Assembly (NCBI GenBank): GCA_902604065.1 | Contig: CACKXF010000012.1 | Location: forward strand, 1-38,601 | From: an uncultured Pelagibacteraceae bacterium | Lineage (GTDB): Bacteria; Pseudomonadota; Alphaproteobacteria; Pelagibacterales; Pelagibacteraceae | Length of the DNA: 38,601 nt | Direction: 5' to 3' | Shown here: positions 1 to 10,630 of the stretch, piece after piece | Position numbering within the stretch: position 1 is the stretch's first letter | Layout of the letters: the number at the start of each line of letters is the position of its first letter | Program-made: the position numbers and the translations under genes | The notes under the pieces: generated by a model | The model's input: the letters and a program-made list of their open reading frames with translations, nothing else | Databases searched by the model: none | Told to the model about the DNA's origin: nothing

Positions 1-66
1 ATCTGTAGCAAAATTAGAGTCTTTAATTTCTTGTTTTATTTTAATTAAACTGTTTATTATACTCAT
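1..66 (-). CDS. Partial CDS (N-terminus only), possibly YggS/PROSC-family PLP homeostasis protein
   Basis: Reverse complement of 66..1 reads ATG AGT ATA ATA AAC AGT ... = MSIINSLIKIKQEIKDSNFATD, open to the window edge. Family guess rests on a short N-terminus and neighbourhood only. Confidence 0.4.
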   Translation of the reverse strand, partial: MSIINSLIKIKQEIKDSNFATD

Positions 67-642
67 ATGTTTGTGCGAAAAAAAAAATACTATTTATTTA
101 TAGAAAATACTAGAGAATTTAATGTAAATTTAATTAAAATTCGAAATAAATTTAATATAATTTACAGGAATCAAAAAAAAGAAGAAGAAATTAGTAACCT
201 CATTAAGTTTAGAAATAAGTGTAGGGAAAGGGGGGTGGCTTTTTACGTATCTAATAATACTCTTTTATTATCAAAATTAAAAGCAGATGGTCTTTACATT
301 TCTGCACATAATAAAAATTTACTCTTAAATATATATTCAAAACTAGGATATAAAATAATTGGTTCCGCTCACAATCAAAGTGAGATCAATATTAAAGAGA
401 AGCAGGGCTGTAAGACGATTATGTATTCTCGTATTTTTAAAACAGATTATACTTATAAAAAAGGCTTTTTAGGTTTGCAAAAGTTTAATATAATTTCACT
501 AAGGTCAAAAGTTGATTTAGTTCCTTTGGGAGGCATTAATAAAACAAATTTAATTAAATTGAATTCTGTGATCTGTAATTCTTTCGCTTGTTTATCGCTC
601 ATAAAAAAAAAGCCGGCTAAAGTAATTAACCGGCTTTTTTAA
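67..642 (+). CDS. Thiamine-phosphate synthase (ThiE/TenI)-like protein
   Basis: ORF with TIM-barrel-like motifs: LKADGLYIS, KIIGSAHNQSE, and terminal VPLGGINKTN. Confidence 0.6.
   Translation: MFVRKKKYYLFIENTREFNVNLIKIRNKFNIIYRNQKKEEEISNLIKFRNKCRERGVAFYVSNNTLLLSKLKADGLYISAHNKNLLLNIYSKLGYKIIGSAHNQSEINIKEKQGCKTIMYSRIFKTDYTYKKGFLGLQKFNIISLRSKVDLVPLGGINKTNLIKLNSVICNSFACLSLIKKKPAKVINRLF
606..640. terminator. Bidirectional Rho-independent terminator between convergent genes
   Basis: AAAAAAGCCGG (606-616) / CCGGCTTTTTT (630-640), 11-bp stem with A-tract and T-tract on the two sides, at the tail-to-tail junction of the thiE-like and porin genes. Confidence 0.85.
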
Positions 643-662
643 TTTTTTATATTCTAACTTAA

Positions 663-1739
663 TTAGAACGCCATTGACATAGCAACGATAGTCTCTGTAA
701 CATCGTCACCTTCTATGTAAGAAGCGTTTTTAGTCTCTGAGTTAGATACTGACAATGTCATACCACCAACTGTGTACGCAAGATCAATAGTTTCGATTTC
801 CATCTCTACTGCTGTTCTTGTTACTGCGTTAGCAACTGAAGTAGCTTTTGTTTTCTTTTCAGAATTCTCTTCAGTGTATGATACTGACAATGCATCGTTT
901 ACTGCAAAACCTAATGAGAACGCGTTGTTATCATAGTAGTTTGTCTTAGCTGTAGTAGACGCTGTGCTCATTCTTTGAGATGGTGCGTGTAATGTTTCAC
1001 CATAACCTAAAGAAACTGGGCCCATTGAATAGTTAGCTGAGTAAGAACCACCTTCGTTCTCTTGTCTTGCACCGATATTTCCTGCTGCATCCATTATGTA
1101 GTATGAAGCTGCTAAAGATAAACCATCAATTGGAGCCATTGTTACCGCGTATTGCGTCATGTCACCAACTGTTTTAGTTCCCACTACTGAGTGAACTGAA
1201 TCATTAGCTGTTCCACCTGCACCACCAACTGTAGACGCTGCTTTGAACGTCATGCTGAATGGTAAAATGTCTGCTGGAGCATGGTACTGAACGTTATTGT
1301 ACGAACTGATGTTTGAACCGTACTGCATAGTTGTACCTGCAGCTGCACCACCACCATATCCGTTATCAGAACCTACACCGTAAGCTGAATTATCGAATGA
1401 GTATTTTGTTGATAGTCCACACTCTGATATACAAACTTTAAATGTACCGTAGTCAGTACCGATTGCTAAATTAGCATCGTCTTGTACAGTAGCACCGTCA
1501 ATATCTTGAGCATATGACCATGTCATTCCGTTATCTAGTTCACCTGAAGCTGATAGTGAGAATTCGTTAGATAAACCAATTCCTTTACCAACACCATGTG
1601 TTCCAACTGTTCCACTGTTACTTAAGATTGTGTAAGTAGTTTTAACACCACCTGTCACTGCGAATTCACCAGCAAAAGCTGATGTAACTAGCATTACAGA
1701 AGTAATAGCTGAGAACAATATTTTTGTTAATTTATTCAT
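663..1739 (-). CDS. Outer membrane porin
   Basis: Signal peptide MNKLTKILFSAITSVMLVTSAFA; Gly/Ser/Thr/Tyr-rich repeated beta-strand pattern ending in VAMSMAF (C-terminal Phe). Confidence 0.8.
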   Translation of the reverse strand: MNKLTKILFSAITSVMLVTSAFAGEFAVTGGVKTTYTILSNSGTVGTHGVGKGIGLSNEFSLSASGELDNGMTWSYAQDIDGATVQDDANLAIGTDYGTFKVCISECGLSTKYSFDNSAYGVGSDNGYGGGAAAGTTMQYGSNISSYNNVQYHAPADILPFSMTFKAASTVGGAGGTANDSVHSVVGTKTVGDMTQYAVTMAPIDGLSLAASYYIMDAAGNIGARQENEGGSYSANYSMGPVSLGYGETLHAPSQRMSTASTTAKTNYYDNNAFSLGFAVNDALSVSYTEENSEKKTKATSVANAVTRTAVEMEIETIDLAYTVGGMTLSVSNSETKNASYIEGDDVTETIVAMSMAF

Positions 1740-1941
1740 TGTTTCTCCTTTGTTTAAACGTTAATTATAATTAACGTCCCAGTTATCTTACTTTTAAGAG
1801 GAAGATAGTATTAAAAGTTGTTAAATAACTTAATTAATTCAACATATGTGATATTTTTACAACATATTAAAAAGCCCATTTTCCTTAATTTTATTGGAAT
1901 TTAGCCTAACAATGCTATTAATTGTTGTATTGAACAAAAAC

Positions 1942-2463
1942 ATGAGAATTTTAGTCAAATTATTACTTTATATTTTTATAGTTTCCATAACCGTTTCTTG
2001 TGGCAAGGGGTTTTTTAAAAAAGTGGATACAAGAAAAGTTCCTATATCAGGTCCCGAAAGAGCTAAACAAAACGTAAAGGAAGGAAGAGGTGTTTCCTTA
2101 GGTGAAATGGTCGGGGTTGGTAAAAATAATACTAATTACGAATTTAGTACATCAAATCCAATGTGGAGGGCAACTTTAGATATTTTAGATTTTTTACCTT
2201 TATCAACTGTAGACTATTCGGGAGGTGTTATTATTTCAGACTGGTATACAGATGATACTGAAAAAAATCAGGCTTTAAAAGTTACTGTACGATTTTTATC
2301 TAATGTTGTTAGGTCAAATAGTTTAAAAATAACGGTTCATCGTAAACGATGTTCTGTCGATCAGACATGCAAAATTGAATTATTTCAATCTAGGATTCAA
2401 GAAGAACTTGTCGCTTCAATTTTAAGAGAGGCAACTCTTTTAGAAAAACAAAAAAAAGAGTAA
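1942..2463 (+). CDS. DUF3576-type lipoprotein
   Basis: ORF called from 1894; the internal ATG at 1942 gives [23 protein letters not shown], a lipoprotein signal with a lipobox-like VSC. Located upstream of leuS as in alphaproteobacteria. Confidence 0.6.
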   Translation: MRILVKLLLYIFIVSITVSCGKGFFKKVDTRKVPISGPERAKQNVKEGRGVSLGEMVGVGKNNTNYEFSTSNPMWRATLDILDFLPLSTVDYSGGVIISDWYTDDTEKNQALKVTVRFLSNVVRSNSLKITVHRKRCSVDQTCKIELFQSRIQEELVASILREATLLEKQKKE

Positions 2464-2476
2464 TTTAAAAAATATT

Positions 2477-4999
2477 ATGGAAAGACTTAATTTTCAAGCA
2501 ATTGAAAAAAAATGGCAACTAATTTTTGAAAAAGAAAAATTGTATAACGGTAAAGATGCCAAAAAATTTTACTGTTTAGAAATGTTTCCTTACCCTTCTG
2601 GTAAAATTCATATGGGTCATGTCAGGAATTATACAATTGGAGATGTGATAGCAAGATTTAAATATTTGAATGGATTCAATGTTCTTCATCCAATGGGATG
2701 GGATGCTTTTGGGTTACCTGCTGAAAATGCTGCAAGAGAAAATAAACTACATCCTAAAATTTGGACAGAAAAAAATATAGCCGAGATGAAAAGACAATTA
2801 AAATTAATGGGTCTCTCAATAAACTGGGATCTTGAAGTATCTACGTGTGATGAAAATTATTATAAACATCAACAAGAAATCTTTATAGATTTTTTTAATA
2901 AAGGATTTGTGAAAAAAAAAGAAAATTATGTTAATTGGGACCCAGTTGAACAAACTGTATTAGCTAATGAACAAGTTGTAAATGGAAAAGGTTGGAGATC
3001 AGGAGCTATTGTAGAAAGAAAAAAGCTTTCACAATGGTTTTTTGACATTACTAAATTTTCAGATGAATTATTGACAGGTTTAGAAGAATTAGGGGGTTGG
3101 CCTGAAAAAGTAAAAACAATGCAAAAAAATTGGATTGGTAAATCTTTAGGATGTGAAATTAAATTTAAATTATCAAAGTCTGAAGATAGTTTAACTGTAT
3201 TTACAACAAGACCTGATACGATATTTGGAGCAAGTTTTATTGCAGTTTCAGTAGACCATCCAATTTGCAAAAAATTTATCAAAGATAAAAAATTTACAAA
3301 TTTTAAGAATGAATGTCTGAAAGTCGGTACTACAGAGGAGGCTTTAGCAAATGCAGAAAAAATTGGTTTTGATACTAATTTATTTGCTTGTCATCCTTTT
3401 ATAAGCAATAAAAAGTTACCCATTTATGTGGCAAATTTTATTTTAATGGATTACGGAACTGGAGTAATTTTTGGCTGCCCTGCTCATGACCAAAGAGATC
3501 TCGATTTTGCAAAAAAATATAATCTTGAAATAACTGAAGTCGTAACAGACGATGAAAAAAACAAAAAAGATTTTAGTAAATTAAGTGATGCTTACACTGG
3601 AGAAGGAAAATTAATTAATTCAGACTTTCTAAATGGTTTGAATGTAGACTCCGCAAAAAAAAAGATTACAGATAAAGTTGAGAAGCTCAAAATTGGTAAA
3701 AAGAAGATTTCATATCGTCTAAAAGATTGGGGTATATCTAGACAAAGATATTGGGGTTGTCCTATACCAATGATCTATCTTAAAGATGGTTCAACAGTTC
3801 CTGTAGACAAAAGTGAATTACCTATAAAATTACCTAAAGACATTAGTCTGAGTGAAAGAGGAAACCCGTTAGAACATCATAAGTCTTGGAAAAATACAGT
3901 TTATAAGAAAACTGGTGAACAGGCTGTAAGAGAGACAGATACTCTAGACACTTTTGTAGATTCTTCTTGGTACTTTTTAAGATTCTGTTCACCTCAGGAA
4001 AAAGATAAGCCTTTTGATATTAATAAGATAAATTATTGGATGCCTGTAGATCAGTACATAGGAGGGATAGAACACGCAATTTTGCACTTACTTTACTCCA
4101 GATTTTTTATGAGGGCTTTAAAAAAAACAAATAATAAAATTAAAGATGATGAACCTTTTAAAGGGCTTTTTACCCAGGGTATGGTTTGTCATGAAACCTA
4201 TAAAGATAACAAAGGTAAATGGTTGAAACCAGATGAAATAGAGCAAGATAAGAAAGGAAACTTTTTAAAAATTTCCGATAAATCAAAAGTGACTGTTGGG
4301 CCATCGGAGTCAATGTCAAAATCAAAAAAAAATGTTATTGATCCTGAGAACATGATAAAATCATATGGGGCAGATGCAGTTAGATGGTTTATACTTTCTG
4401 ATAGTCCTCCAGAAAAGGATGTACAATGGTCGAATCAGGGTGTGAATGCAGCCTATAAATTTCTTCAAAAGATTTATAATTTAAATCATATTATAATTGA
4501 AAATAAAAACGAAAAAAATAAAGATGATCGAGATTTTGATTTAAAAATGAATTCTTACATAAATAAAATTACAGGTTTAATTAATAATTTTAATCTAAAT
4601 GTCGTAGTTGCAAATGTTTATGAAATATACAATCTCTTTAACAATTACTTGAGCAAAGAAATCAGTAACGTTTGTTTAAAAAGAAATTTAGTAAAATTAA
4701 TGAAGATCTTGATACCATTTACACCACATTTGGCTTATGAATGTTTAGATATGCTAGGAGTTAAAGAAAAAAATAAATGGCCATCTATTGATGCAAAATT
4801 AATTGGTCAAGAAAAAGTAAAAATAGCCGTACAATTAAATGGAAAAACAAGAGATATAATGGAAATTGAAAAGAACATGCCTGAAAAAGAAGTGTTAAAA
4901 TTATGTGATAAAAATAACAAAATTAAAGATAAAATTAAAAATAAAAATAAAATGAAAATTATTTTTGTGACAAATAGAATTATTAATTTCGTAGATTAA
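2477..4999 (+). CDS. leuS: Leucyl-tRNA synthetase
   Basis: 840 aa; class I motifs ([28 protein letters not shown]). Confidence 0.98.
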   Translation: MERLNFQAIEKKWQLIFEKEKLYNGKDAKKFYCLEMFPYPSGKIHMGHVRNYTIGDVIARFKYLNGFNVLHPMGWDAFGLPAENAARENKLHPKIWTEKNIAEMKRQLKLMGLSINWDLEVSTCDENYYKHQQEIFIDFFNKGFVKKKENYVNWDPVEQTVLANEQVVNGKGWRSGAIVERKKLSQWFFDITKFSDELLTGLEELGGWPEKVKTMQKNWIGKSLGCEIKFKLSKSEDSLTVFTTRPDTIFGASFIAVSVDHPICKKFIKDKKFTNFKNECLKVGTTEEALANAEKIGFDTNLFACHPFISNKKLPIYVANFILMDYGTGVIFGCPAHDQRDLDFAKKYNLEITEVVTDDEKNKKDFSKLSDAYTGEGKLINSDFLNGLNVDSAKKKITDKVEKLKIGKKKISYRLKDWGISRQRYWGCPIPMIYLKDGSTVPVDKSELPIKLPKDISLSERGNPLEHHKSWKNTVYKKTGEQAVRETDTLDTFVDSSWYFLRFCSPQEKDKPFDINKINYWMPVDQYIGGIEHAILHLLYSRFFMRALKKTNNKIKDDEPFKGLFTQGMVCHETYKDNKGKWLKPDEIEQDKKGNFLKISDKSKVTVGPSESMSKSKKNVIDPENMIKSYGADAVRWFILSDSPPEKDVQWSNQGVNAAYKFLQKIYNLNHIIIENKNEKNKDDRDFDLKMNSYINKITGLINNFNLNVVVANVYEIYNLFNNYLSKEISNVCLKRNLVKLMKILIPFTPHLAYECLDMLGVKEKNKWPSIDAKLIGQEKVKIAVQLNGKTRDIMEIEKNMPEKEVLKLCDKNNKIKDKIKNKNKMKIIFVTNRIINFVD

Positions 5000-5002
5000 A
5001 TT

Positions 5003-5470
5003 ATGGTAATAAGATTAAAGTTTTTAATTATTGTATTGGCATTGTTGGTCAACAATTGTGCATATGAAAAAATAAATACACCCGGTCAAAAAGTAATATT
5101 TATTCAGGAAATAAATATAGAGGGTGATAAAAAAGCTGCATTTTTAATGAAAAGAAATCTACTTCGGGCATCAAATATTAAAAGTGAGAATAAAATCATA
5201 ATTGATATGGTTTTAGATAATCGTACCTCAATTAAAGAAAAAAATATGCAAAATAAGGTTACCAAATATGAAATGAATATAAATGCAAAAGTTACAATAA
5301 AAGAAATTACAAAAGGTATCGAAAGAACGAAAGAGTACGCAGCAAGTAAACATTATGATGTTGCTGATAAGTATTCTCAAACAATTAATAATAAAAAAGA
5401 GACAAGTGTATCGCTTGTAAACTACATAGGTGGTCTAATTGTGGAAGACCTAAAATTATCTTACAGGTAA
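5003..5470 (+). CDS. lptE: LPS assembly lipoprotein LptE-like
   Basis: N-terminal lipoprotein signal (LLVNNCAYEK); between leuS and holA, the typical lptE position. Confidence 0.65.
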   Translation: MVIRLKFLIIVLALLVNNCAYEKINTPGQKVIFIQEINIEGDKKAAFLMKRNLLRASNIKSENKIIIDMVLDNRTSIKEKNMQNKVTKYEMNINAKVTIKEITKGIERTKEYAASKHYDVADKYSQTINNKKETSVSLVNYIGGLIVEDLKLSYR

Positions 5471-6472
5471 ATGATTGTAAAAAGTTTTTTAGTAGAAAAT
5501 AATATAAAATTAATTTTAGACTATAACTTTATCTTATTATATGGAGAAAATAGCGGACTTATTTCAGAAATAAAAAAAAAGATTTTAACAAATCATAAAA
5601 GTGATGAGATAATAAATATTTATCAAGAGGATATTAATAAAAATAAAGATATAATATTAGAAGAATCTAAGAATGTTTCCTTATTTGCAACAAATAAAAT
5701 AATATTTATCAATCAATCAAACGATAAAGTTTTCAATGACATTAGTTATTTGCACGAAAATCCTAATGGTACAAAAATTATTTTAATATCAGATATACTC
5801 GATAAAAAATCAAAAATAAGAAACTTTTTTGAAAAAGAAAAAAATTTTGTTATAGTGCCTTGTTATAATGACAACGAAATTACTTTAAAGAAAATAATTA
5901 CTACTGAGTTAAAAAATTATAACAATCTAAATTCAAATATTATAAATTTAATTATAAATTGCTCAAATTTGAATAGAAATATGGTAATAAGTAATATTTT
6001 AAAAATTAAAACATATTTTGATAATAAAATTATACAAGAAGACCAACTCGAAAAGTTATTGAATACAGACAGAAATGAATTATTTGAAAAAATTAGAGAT
6101 TCAGCTTTAATGGGTGATAAAATTAAGCTTAATCAACTACTTAATAACTTTTCGTTCTCTAAAGAAGACTCTTTTATGTATTTAAATGTATTGAACTCAA
6201 AACTGCTAAAACTGTTGGAAATACACAATAATAAAGCATCTGAAGAGAGTATAGAGGCAACTATGAACAGAATTAGACCACCGATATTTTGGAAAGATAA
6301 ACCATTAATGCTTAATCTTTTAAAAAAGTGGAATAAAAGGGACATTCAGGAGGCAATTATATATTTAAGTAAAATTGATAAGATTTGCAAAATAAATTCT
6401 GGTGTAAATGCTCTTACAATTATTCAAAACTCCATTACAAACTTGTGCTCTAGATCTTGGACTTATTTTTAA
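5471..6472 (+). CDS. holA: DNA polymerase III delta subunit
   Basis: 333 aa; HolA-like organisation (LYGENSGLI..., KIILISDILDKKSKIRNFFEKEKN), immediately downstream of lptE. Confidence 0.8.
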   Translation: MIVKSFLVENNIKLILDYNFILLYGENSGLISEIKKKILTNHKSDEIINIYQEDINKNKDIILEESKNVSLFATNKIIFINQSNDKVFNDISYLHENPNGTKIILISDILDKKSKIRNFFEKEKNFVIVPCYNDNEITLKKIITTELKNYNNLNSNIINLIINCSNLNRNMVISNILKIKTYFDNKIIQEDQLEKLLNTDRNELFEKIRDSALMGDKIKLNQLLNNFSFSKEDSFMYLNVLNSKLLKLLEIHNNKASEESIEATMNRIRPPIFWKDKPLMLNLLKKWNKRDIQEAIIYLSKIDKICKINSGVNALTIIQNSITNLCSRSWTYF

Positions 6473-7307
6473 GTTTATTTGAAATTAATTCTAATTGATC
6501 TAAATTTTTGTATGCTACAATAATTTTTCCATTATTATTTTTTTTATTAATAATAGATACTTTTAGACCCAAAGATCTTTCTAATTCCCTCTGAAGATCA
6601 AATATATTTGGATCAATTGTAAAAGATTTCGTGTTTCTCTTTTTAAGGTTTTCAATAGACCTTGCAGAAAGTTTTTTTGAGACAATTTCCTCTGCTATTG
6701 CAGATGCGTTTGGCATGCCTATTAAAGGTCTAGCTTGTCCGGCTGTTAATTCACCTTGTTCGATCATAGCTATAATATCTTTTGGCAAATTAAGTAATCT
6801 TAATGTGTTGCTTACATGACTTCTACTTTTTGACATAAATTTAGCAATCTTGTCTTGATCGTATCCAAATTCGTCATTTAATCTCTTATAACCCCTGGCT
6901 TCTTCTATAATATTTAAATCCTCACGCTGAATGTTTTCTACAATTGCAATCTCTAGCGTTTCACTATCATTTAATTCAAGAATAATAATTGGAACCTCGT
7001 GCAAACCGGCTTTTTGCGCGGCTAACCATCTTCTTTCACCAGCTACTATTTCAAACGGTTCGGAAGAAAAAGTATTTTTTCTTACTGCTATAGGTTGGAT
7101 TATTCCATTTTTTTTTATAGACTGAGATAGTTCTTCAATTTTATTTTCATCAAATATTGTTCTTGGTTGATACTTATTTCTTACTAATTCTCCGATTAAA
7201 GCCTTTTTAGCATTACTATCAATTTTACCTTTGTTTTCGGGCTTTTTTTGATCACCAAACAAGGCTGATAGTCCTTTTCCGAGACCTTTTGGTTTTTTTG
7301 AACTCAT
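6450..7307 (-). CDS. parB: Chromosome partitioning protein ParB
   Basis: GLGKGLSALFGD, NKYQPRTIFDENKIEELSQSIKKNGIIQPIAVR, FEIVAGERRWLAA, HTH region. Confidence 0.97.
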   Translation of the reverse strand: MSSKKPKGLGKGLSALFGDQKKPENKGKIDSNAKKALIGELVRNKYQPRTIFDENKIEELSQSIKKNGIIQPIAVRKNTFSSEPFEIVAGERRWLAAQKAGLHEVPIIILELNDSETLEIAIVENIQREDLNIIEEARGYKRLNDEFGYDQDKIAKFMSKSRSHVSNTLRLLNLPKDIIAMIEQGELTAGQARPLIGMPNASAIAEEIVSKKLSARSIENLKKRNTKSFTIDPNIFDLQRELERSLGLKVSIINKKNNNGKIIVAYKNLDQLELISNKLKNKSKI

Positions 7308-8098
7308 GCTGCGCTTCCAATTTTATTTGTTTGACTTATAAATTCTTCAGCCAGTTTGAAGTATGCTTTACTCCCACTGCATGTCTTATCATATGTTACA
7401 CATGGTTGTCCGTGTGATGGCGCTTCCGAGAGCCTTACATTTCTAGGTATTACCGATTGATAAACTTTTTCTTTAAAATAATTTCGTGCTTCCTTATCAA
7501 CTTGAGATGACAATTTATTTCTTTTATCAAACATGGTTAACAAAATGCCCCTAACATTTAATGAGGGGTTGAGGTTAATTTTAATTCTATCTATTGTTTT
7601 AACTAATTGTGTAATTCCTTCTAATGCAAAGAATTCAGTTTGTAATGGCACTAATATTTCATTAGCTGTCACTAAGGCCATTATTGTTAACAAGCTTAAT
7701 GAAGGCGGACAATCAATAAAAATATTATCATATTGATTTATAATTTCGGTATTATTATTTAAAATCTTTTTTAAAATGAAAGCTCGGTTTTCATCGTTAG
7801 CTGTTTCAACTTCGAGGCCTGAAAGATTTACGTTGGATCCAAAAATATCTAGATTTGATATATTAGTTTTTTGTAATCCTTCTCTTAAATTAATTTTTTT
7901 TATAAGAAGATTATAAATATTTTTATCGTCATCATTATTAGACTTACCAAAACCTGTTGTAGCGTTTCCTTGTGGATCTAGATCTATAACAAGATTATTT
8001 TGACCCAAAATGGACAGTGAAGCAGCCAAATTAATAACTGTTGTGGTTTTGCCTACTCCACCTTTTTGATTAATAACTGCTACGATGTTCGGTTTCAC
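7304..8098 (-). CDS. parA: Chromosome partitioning ATPase ParA
   Basis: Deviant Walker A NQKGGVGKTTTVINLAA, LDPQGNATTGFG. Confidence 0.98.
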   Translation of the reverse strand: MKPNIVAVINQKGGVGKTTTVINLAASLSILGQNNLVIDLDPQGNATTGFGKSNNDDDKNIYNLLIKKINLREGLQKTNISNLDIFGSNVNLSGLEVETANDENRAFILKKILNNNTEIINQYDNIFIDCPPSLSLLTIMALVTANEILVPLQTEFFALEGITQLVKTIDRIKINLNPSLNVRGILLTMFDKRNKLSSQVDKEARNYFKEKVYQSVIPRNVRLSEAPSHGQPCVTYDKTCSGSKAYFKLAEEFISQTNKIGSAA

Positions 8099-8103
8099 AA
8101 AAT

Positions 8104-8724
8104 TTATCCCGCATTAAGAATTATTATTTTAGAATCTTTATCCGTAATGCTTTTCTCTAATCTATACTTATAATTTTTAATCTGGGAAGCTTTATTTATC
8201 TCTTCTTGTGCATTTCTTCCTTTCATGATGATCATTTTATGGTTTTTAATACAGTTTTCACGTGAAATATTCAATATTTGGGGTAATTTCTTAAAAGCTC
8301 TACAAACTATATAATTAGAATTAATTTTAACAGAATTAATATCTCTACAGACTACTTTGGCCTTTAATCCCAGGGTTTTTATTACACTGCGTAAAAAATC
8401 TGATTTTAAAGGAGATTTTTCATATAATTTCACATGAAAATTACAATTTTCATAAAATATAGATAAAACTATGCCTGGAAATCCTCCTCCAGACCCAAAA
8501 TCTGCTATACTGTTACATTTATCCTGGTTTATAAATTTCGTTAATTGTGCACTATCAAGGATATGTCTGTCCCAAACATTTTTTTCTGTGCTTTTTGAAA
8601 TTAAATTACGATTTTTGTTAAAATTAAGTAAGTATTTAACAAAATTATCTAGTTTGGTAATCTGATTTGCATTAAAATTTAAGTCTTTTAGAAGAATCCG
8701 TTTAACATTTGGCTCTGTTTTCAA
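8104..8724 (-). CDS. rsmG: 16S rRNA (guanine527-N7)-methyltransferase
   Basis: [38 protein letters not shown]; next to mnmG and parA. Confidence 0.95.
   Translation of the reverse strand: MKTEPNVKRILLKDLNFNANQITKLDNFVKYLLNFNKNRNLISKSTEKNVWDRHILDSAQLTKFINQDKCNSIADFGSGGGFPGIVLSIFYENCNFHVKLYEKSPLKSDFLRSVIKTLGLKAKVVCRDINSVKINSNYIVCRAFKKLPQILNISRENCIKNHKMIIMKGRNAQEEINKASQIKNYKYRLEKSITDKDSKIIILNAG
8254..8269. promoter_or_regulatory. parS-like ParB-binding site
   Basis: GTTTTCACGTGAAATA, containing the perfect palindrome TTTCACGTGAAA (8256-8267), the core of the parS consensus TGTTTCACGTGAAACA. Lies next to parAB. Confidence 0.7.
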
Positions 8725-10588
8725 GCTGAGACCTTTTTTTTTTTGATTTAATATAACCTAAAAGGATAATAGCTGCGGCTGGAGTTACACCATCTATCCT
8801 TAATGCCTGACCTAACGTTTTAGGCTTTATAAGCTTTAATTTTGATTTAACTTCATTAGATAATCCACTAAAGATGTCATAGTCAATCATTTCTGGAATC
8901 TTTATACCTTCGTCTTTTTTGAAAGCTGCTATATCATGGGATTGCCTTTTTAGATAACCGGAGTAATGAGCATCAATTTCAACTTGATCATCTAGGTCAG
9001 AACCGAAAGCAGGTAATGTAGGCCATATCTGCCTTATTTTTGCCATATTTAGATTTCGTTGGGCCATTAATTCTATGCCTGATCTTTTAACACCATCTTG
9101 AGCAACTTTAACATCATGTTTACTTGCCTCGTTAGGAGATATCACATTAGATTTCAGATGGTCTAATATCTGAACTAGTTTTTTTTGCTTGTCTAAAAAT
9201 ATTTTCGTTCGATTCACATTTACACAATTAATTTTTATACCAGATGGCGTTAACCTTTGATCCGCATTATCTGCTCTCAATGACAGCCTGTATTCTGCTC
9301 TTGAGGTAAACATACGGTATGGTTCTGAAACTCCTTTTGTAATTAAGTCATCAATCATTACTCCAATATAAGACTCAGATCTATCTAATATAAATTCCTT
9401 TTTTTTAAAGATTTTTAAAGCTGCATTAATTCCAGCAATCAACCCTTGAGCTGCAGCTTCTTCATAACCAGTCGTTCCATTAATTTGTCCGGCTAAAAAT
9501 AATGATTTAATTTTTTTAGTCTCTAAAGTGGCATTTAATTCCCTTGGATCTACATAATCATACTCTATTGCATATCCGGCTCTTTTCATCTTGACTGCTT
9601 CTAAACCCTTTATTTTAGCCAATATCTTGAGCTGAATCTCTTCTGGAAGTGATGTTGATATACCATTTGGGTAAACAGTGTTGTCCTTTAATCCTTCTGG
9701 TTCTAAGAATATCTGATGCTTTTGTTTCTCTTTAAATTTGACTATTTTATCTTCTATAGAAGGGCAATATCTTGGACCAATACCTTTAATGTTCCCCGAG
9801 TACATCGCGCTTCTTTTAATATTGTCACTAATAATTTTATGCACCTCGTCATTAGTATGTGTCATACCACATGACACCTGTTTATTTTCGAGCTTAGTTG
9901 ATAAGAAAGAAAAAAAATAAGGATCTTCATCAGCGGGCTGCATTTCTAAATCATCATAATTAATTGTCGACCCATCCAATCTCGGAGGAGTACCAGTTTT
10001 CAGTCTACCTATTTGCATTTTAAATTTAGCAAGCTGTTCACTTAAACCAGTAGAAGGTTTTTCATCATATCTACCTGCAGGGATTTGTGTTTCACCTATA
10101 TGTATTAATCCGTTTAAAAAAGTTCCAGTTGTCAAGATAAGTTCCTTGCATCTAATCTCCTTCCCGCTTTGACATAAGAATCCTATAACCTGATTATCAT
10201 TAAACAAAAACTTAACTACAGGGTCGGCTATCACAGTTAAGTTTTTATAATTAAGTAAAATTTTTTGCATGTGCTCCTTATAAAGAGCTCTGTCTGATTG
10301 GGTACGTGGTCCTCTTACAGCTGGACCTCTACTTCTGTTCAATAATCGGAACTGAATACCTGATTTATCAGAGACTATGCCCATCACACCATCTAGTGCA
10401 TCGATTTCACGAACCAAATGCCCTTTACCTAGTCCGCCAATGGCAGGATTGCAGGACATCTCACCAATAGTCTCAACTTTATGTGTAAAAAGTGCAGTAT
10501 TGACGCCCATTCTAGCGGAAGCTGCAGCTGCTTCACATCCAGCGTGTCCACCACCTATAACTACTACTTCATAGCTTTCTTTAGTCAT
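8702..10588 (-). CDS. mnmG: tRNA uridine 5-carboxymethylaminomethyl modification enzyme MnmG
   Basis: [43 protein letters not shown], 628 aa. Confidence 0.98.
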   Translation of the reverse strand: MTKESYEVVVIGGGHAGCEAAAASARMGVNTALFTHKVETIGEMSCNPAIGGLGKGHLVREIDALDGVMGIVSDKSGIQFRLLNRSRGPAVRGPRTQSDRALYKEHMQKILLNYKNLTVIADPVVKFLFNDNQVIGFLCQSGKEIRCKELILTTGTFLNGLIHIGETQIPAGRYDEKPSTGLSEQLAKFKMQIGRLKTGTPPRLDGSTINYDDLEMQPADEDPYFFSFLSTKLENKQVSCGMTHTNDEVHKIISDNIKRSAMYSGNIKGIGPRYCPSIEDKIVKFKEKQKHQIFLEPEGLKDNTVYPNGISTSLPEEIQLKILAKIKGLEAVKMKRAGYAIEYDYVDPRELNATLETKKIKSLFLAGQINGTTGYEEAAAQGLIAGINAALKIFKKKEFILDRSESYIGVMIDDLITKGVSEPYRMFTSRAEYRLSLRADNADQRLTPSGIKINCVNVNRTKIFLDKQKKLVQILDHLKSNVISPNEASKHDVKVAQDGVKRSGIELMAQRNLNMAKIRQIWPTLPAFGSDLDDQVEIDAHYSGYLKRQSHDIAAFKKDEGIKIPEMIDYDIFSGLSNEVKSKLKLIKPKTLGQALRIDGVTPAAAIILLGYIKSKKKRSQLENRAKC

Positions 10589-10630
10589 GAGGAGAATGTA
10601 ACGCTCTGAATTAATAATACAAGAGCTATT

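Noticed and set aside
2926-3282. 118-aa minus-strand ORF inside leuS
   Set aside because: Lies wholly antisense to a clear leuS reading frame; no recognisable motifs.
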